Of a DNA stretch of 64,000 bases, positions 61,130 to 64,000 are shown piece by piece. Origin of the DNA: Symbiodinium microadriaticum (lineage: Eukaryota; Sar; Dinophyceae; Suessiales; Symbiodiniaceae); contig LSRX01000063.1 of assembly GCA_001939145.1 (NCBI GenBank), positions 249,417 to 313,416 of the forward strand. Reading direction: 5' to 3'. The position numbers and the translations under genes were made by a program. The notes under the pieces are model-generated. The model was not told the DNA's origin and did no database searches. It saw only the letters and a list, made by a program, of their open reading frames with translations. Numbering within the stretch: position 1 is the stretch's first letter; each line of letters opens with the position of its first letter.

Positions 61130-62185
61130 GTAGAGCGAGTAGCTCTGCGAGCTGGACCTTGCAACAAATGGACTGCTGGCTGCTAGCCCCATGATTGGAT
61201 TTTGGAGTTCTTGAATTTCCTGACTTAAGTTTCTCGGATGCCGGTAACTCAAGGCAGCTCTACAGTCACCTAGGAGTTACGGAAAAAGTAAACTGGCTTC
61301 AGCGGCTTGAAGTCTCGTGTCCCTTCTTCCTGATTTTTGGAGATACACGACCCTGATAAAGAAAACTCCCTTGGGGTCCGGGTCTAGGGTTCAGGGATGT
61401 TTGGGGTCTAGGGATCAGGGAGCGACCACGCGAGACCACCGAAAAGCTGCCACAGGTGATATCTCTCATGGGTTCCAAAGTTGTTGATCACCATCACGCC
61501 TCTGTGCTTCGCAAGCCACCCTGATTGACTGAGTGTCACGCAAATCCTGTAGCATACAACCCAAGATTATGCCACAGCCTAAATCCTGCATATGAACTCT
61601 AAACATTCGTTTGTTCGCTTGTTTCGTTTCGGGCCGAAGAGCACGAAACATTGAAGATTGAAAGCTTGCCGGTTGCTTCCCGGAGTTCCCGTGCCTTTCC
61701 TCGGAACACTGGTCATAAATCCTCGACCGCTTTATTACGACTGTGACGATGGTTGTGAGTATGGTGACCAAGATTCTGGGGCCCATGACCGTGCTACACA
61801 ACATGATGATGATAATGACGATGTAAGCAGCGATTGGCGATTGTCGCGATTATGGTGAACAATGTCCGTCTATGCTGCCGATATTCTTGCTGTACAAACT
61901 GGTCAGCAGCTTAACCTTCTTTTACATATGTCCAGCACATAGTCGTTACCGGTAGAGAGTCGTGCAATGGTACCACATCCCAAACCTATTCCTCAGGATG
62001 ACTCAGCAGCCGAAGAACGTTTTTTGATAGAAACAGTTGATTTTGAGTTGTTATGACCAGTCGCAGCAGCGGAGCTGTCCGAAGCCGTGGGACTAGCTGC
62101 GTTAGTTAAGGAGTTTGGGGTTTAGGGTTTAGGGCCAGTCCGACACATGAAATAAAAGCATCATGCGGATTTTTTGCGGGTGTTC
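61130..62185. other. spacer between PPR gene and UPF1-like gene
   Basis: Contains the 112-codon ORF described separately and AT/CAT-rich simple sequence near 61.75-61.86 kb. Unusually for this window it has almost no telomere-like tract or palindromic element except at 62,115-62,133. Confidence 0.4.
61466..61804 (-). CDS. uncharacterised ORF upstream of the UPF1-like gene
   Basis: 112-codon ORF from an ATG to TGA. Its distal half looks coding (MFRVHMQDLGCGIILGCM, then LRDTQSIRVACEAQRR). Its proximal half lies in GAT/CAT-rich simple sequence. A possible acceptor ATATGCAG sits in the middle. It may be a 5' exon of the UPF1-like gene or a separate small gene. Confidence 0.3.
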   Translation of the reverse strand: MLCSTVMGPRILVTILTTIVTVVIKRSRIYDQCSEERHGNSGKQPASFQSSMFRALRPETKQANKRMFRVHMQDLGCGIILGCMLQDLRDTQSIRVACEAQRRDGDQQLWNP

Positions 62186-62191
62186 TCCGTA

Positions 62192-63632
62192 TCATGGCAA
62201 GTAAAGGCTGCCTGCTGCGAAGTTGTCCCAGTCCTTCATAATGCTTTCTTTCCTTACCAGCCGGGTTATAAGAATGTCTCGTAGGCGAAGCTTGGCAGGA
62301 TCAGAAAGAAAGGTTGCAATCACGCCAGAAAGTTGCTTCCAGCACAGCTTGAAAGACCGCGGCACATTCAGCGTGACCAGACGCTTATGTTCCTGCGTTG
62401 CAGCTGACAATCGAGACTTGTTTTCTGGTGTCGGGGAAGAGTGACACAGGATCAACAAACTTTGAAGGCACATCTCTGATACTTTGTAGTCCAGACGGCC
62501 GACATTATGTTGTATCATGTCACCAATAATCTGCACTGTCGACGCAGGCCTCCCGCATAAGAGGTGCGCTTTTGCGTAGGCCGTGAATGCCGGCACATTT
62601 GCTTTTACATTTCGCCTCGTGACTAGCTGTCTCCACAGCTCGTCAGCCCTTCTCCAGTCTCTGGCTCGTGCAGCAGCGCGCATTTATCAAACCGCCCAGC
62701 AGGACAACATCAGGCTCAAGGCCGCCTCCCTGCAAGTCAGTTTGCAGCAGCTCGTCAACCTGCTTCTGCCTGCCATGCTGCTCCAGCAGCTGAAGCCGGA
62801 CAGTGTAGGTAACGATGTTCTTGCAAAATTCCTGCTGCGTAGGTTGCAGCCAGAGTTCGTCGGCCCAAGTCAGCGCATTTGCTGTGCCGATCTCATGAAG
62901 CAGTCTGGTAACGCTGGCAAGCAAAGCATTGTATTCCAACTCTGGTTCAGGAGCCACCTGGCCAAAAACACGTCTGGCGATGTGAAGGGCAGATTCCTTT
63001 CTTCTGAGCAAGGAGCCAGCCTGCACGCTGGATGCCCCGAAACAGCATACCATTGCCTTGAAAAGCACACTCAACGTAATGGGGTTGAAGGGAATCTGCA
63101 ACCGTTCTCCTGTCTTCAGGACCCATAGCAACATGTCCCACCAGCACTGGTAGCCGCAAGTCTGCAAACCAGCAGTCAGCACGCTGGTGTCCACAAGGCC
63201 TACAGCTTCAGCAGAAGCAATAAGTAGCTTCAGCTTCTTTTCTTTCCTGCAGGCCTTGATCGTTCTGCGCGTCGTTGCGGCTTGTTCACTCCTGTGCGCC
63301 TGGTACGAATGGTCTCTGGAAGAGGAGGGTGTCAACAGAAAGTTTTGAGCGTCACTGTGATTTCGACCAGTCTGCCTTCGAAAAAGCTGCTGGGGTCGCT
63401 TTTTCATCCGCCGCTGCCGGCATTGGCTGACACCAGACGGGCGTGTGTGACTCCGCAAGGCTGTTGAGGATAACAGAATCAAACCGAACAATGAAGTGTT
63501 CCGTTGATGCAGCCAGGAAGCACCTGGCGCGCAAAAGGTACTGCATCTCGGTGAATCATTGTTGCCACTTCGGAAAGGGTAACTGCCCCGAGTCCAGACT
63601 GGGTTGAGTGGCTGCAAGCCCAGGCAGCTCAT
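62192..63632 (-). CDS. PPR-type RNA-binding protein, intronless, one frameshift
   Basis: Pentatricopeptide-repeat proteins bind organelle RNA; in dinoflagellates they are numerous. First ATG at 63,632, with an in-frame TAA a few codons upstream. The first frame runs 329 codons and carries helix-pair repeats such as PEPELEYNALLASVTRLL and LEPDVVLLGGLINA. It then stops. The second frame continues the same repeat at about 62,680 (ARARDWRRADELWRQLVT) and ends at 62,192. Total length is 3n+1, so a single extra base near the GCGCGC run would explain the break. The basic, Ser/Arg-rich N-terminus would suit organelle import. It lacks introns, unlike both neighbours, so it may be retroposed. Whether the break is real or an assembly error is open. 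Confidence 0.65.
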
Positions 63633-63733
63633 GGCGCTGTCGCTGATTACTACGGGAGAAGCTTATTGGAGTTGATCTCTATAAGCGACACCGGGTGGGA
63701 TGACCCGAGGCAGCAAAGGGATCCATTTCCAAG

Positions 63734-63940
63734 GTGCATAGGCACAGCAACGCTACTACACATCGGCTATATGCTGAAGGTATCTCGAACCACTTGTCTT
63801 CACAACAACACTCCCGTACGATTAGTACCTCGAGCCGTCAGTCTGATCTGCATCGCAACAAAGCCCAGCTTGAGGAGGTCAGAAACGCACGCGAACTCCG
63901 AAAGCTCTCACATTGCAAAATGCTTTCCCTGCACCCCTAA
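63734..63940 (+). CDS. possible exon of a divergent plus-strand gene
   Basis: Downstream part reads SDLHRNKAQLEEVRNARE then LRKL, a charged helix, after an AG at 63,840. It would be divergent to the PPR gene. Only composition supports it. Confidence 0.2.
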   Translation: MHRHSNATTHRLYAEGISNHLSSQQHSRTISTSSRQSDLHRNKAQLEEVRNARELRKLSHCKMLSLHP

Positions 63941-64000
63941 AGTCCGAATAATCCGAAAGATGCTTGAACCCAAGCCCTGAACTTCAAGCCGACTTGTGGC

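Overview
This is a nuclear window, most likely from a dinoflagellate or a close alveolate relative. The telomere-type motif TTTAGGG/CCCTAAA is scattered everywhere. All multi-exon genes I could resolve read on the minus strand. Most introns start with GC rather than GT, and nearly every acceptor is AG followed by G. The organism is an inference from these features; I cannot name a species. Exons are short (14-162 nt) GC-rich islands inside kilobase introns, so they mostly escape ORF finding. I found them by translating the islands and joining them in phase to conserved family motifs.

Layout, read on the minus strand from right to left. At 63.6-62.2 kb lies an intronless PPR-type gene with one frameshift. 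From about 61.1 to 16.9 kb lies one very long gene for a UPF1-like superfamily 1 RNA/DNA helicase. Its whole helicase core (Q-motif to motif VI) is recovered from exons between 47.9 and 26.0 kb. Phase-compatible exons continue on both sides, up to 61.1 kb and down to a stop codon at 16.88 kb. From about 16 kb to base 1 lies a PIF1-like helicase gene. Its motifs Q, I, Ia, Ib, II and III and the block after III are recovered; its 3' part lies outside the window.

The remaining sequence is intron or spacer. It holds (i) TTTAGGG/CCCTAAA-type tracts; (ii) at least nine families of short palindromic elements of 70-115 bp with terminal inverted repeats (MITE-like), plus one 0.46 kb element with inverted ends and an internal minisatellite; (iii) tandem arrays, notably 40 identical copies of a 21-bp unit at 48.1-48.9 kb and 12 copies of a 67-bp unit at 32.8-33.6 kb; (iv) many microsatellites; and (v) two N gaps. 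I saw no tRNA, rRNA or CRISPR, and no recognisable promoter.

The most striking pattern is that exons tend to sit between a CCCTAAA tract on the left and a TTTAGGG tract on the right. Read in transcript sense, introns therefore open with TTTAGGG-type sequence just after the donor and close with CCCTAAA-type sequence just before the acceptor. The two ends of each intron are complementary and could pair in the pre-mRNA. Splice models here are made by eye without transcripts. Core helicase exons are solid; N- and C-terminal exons are less so.
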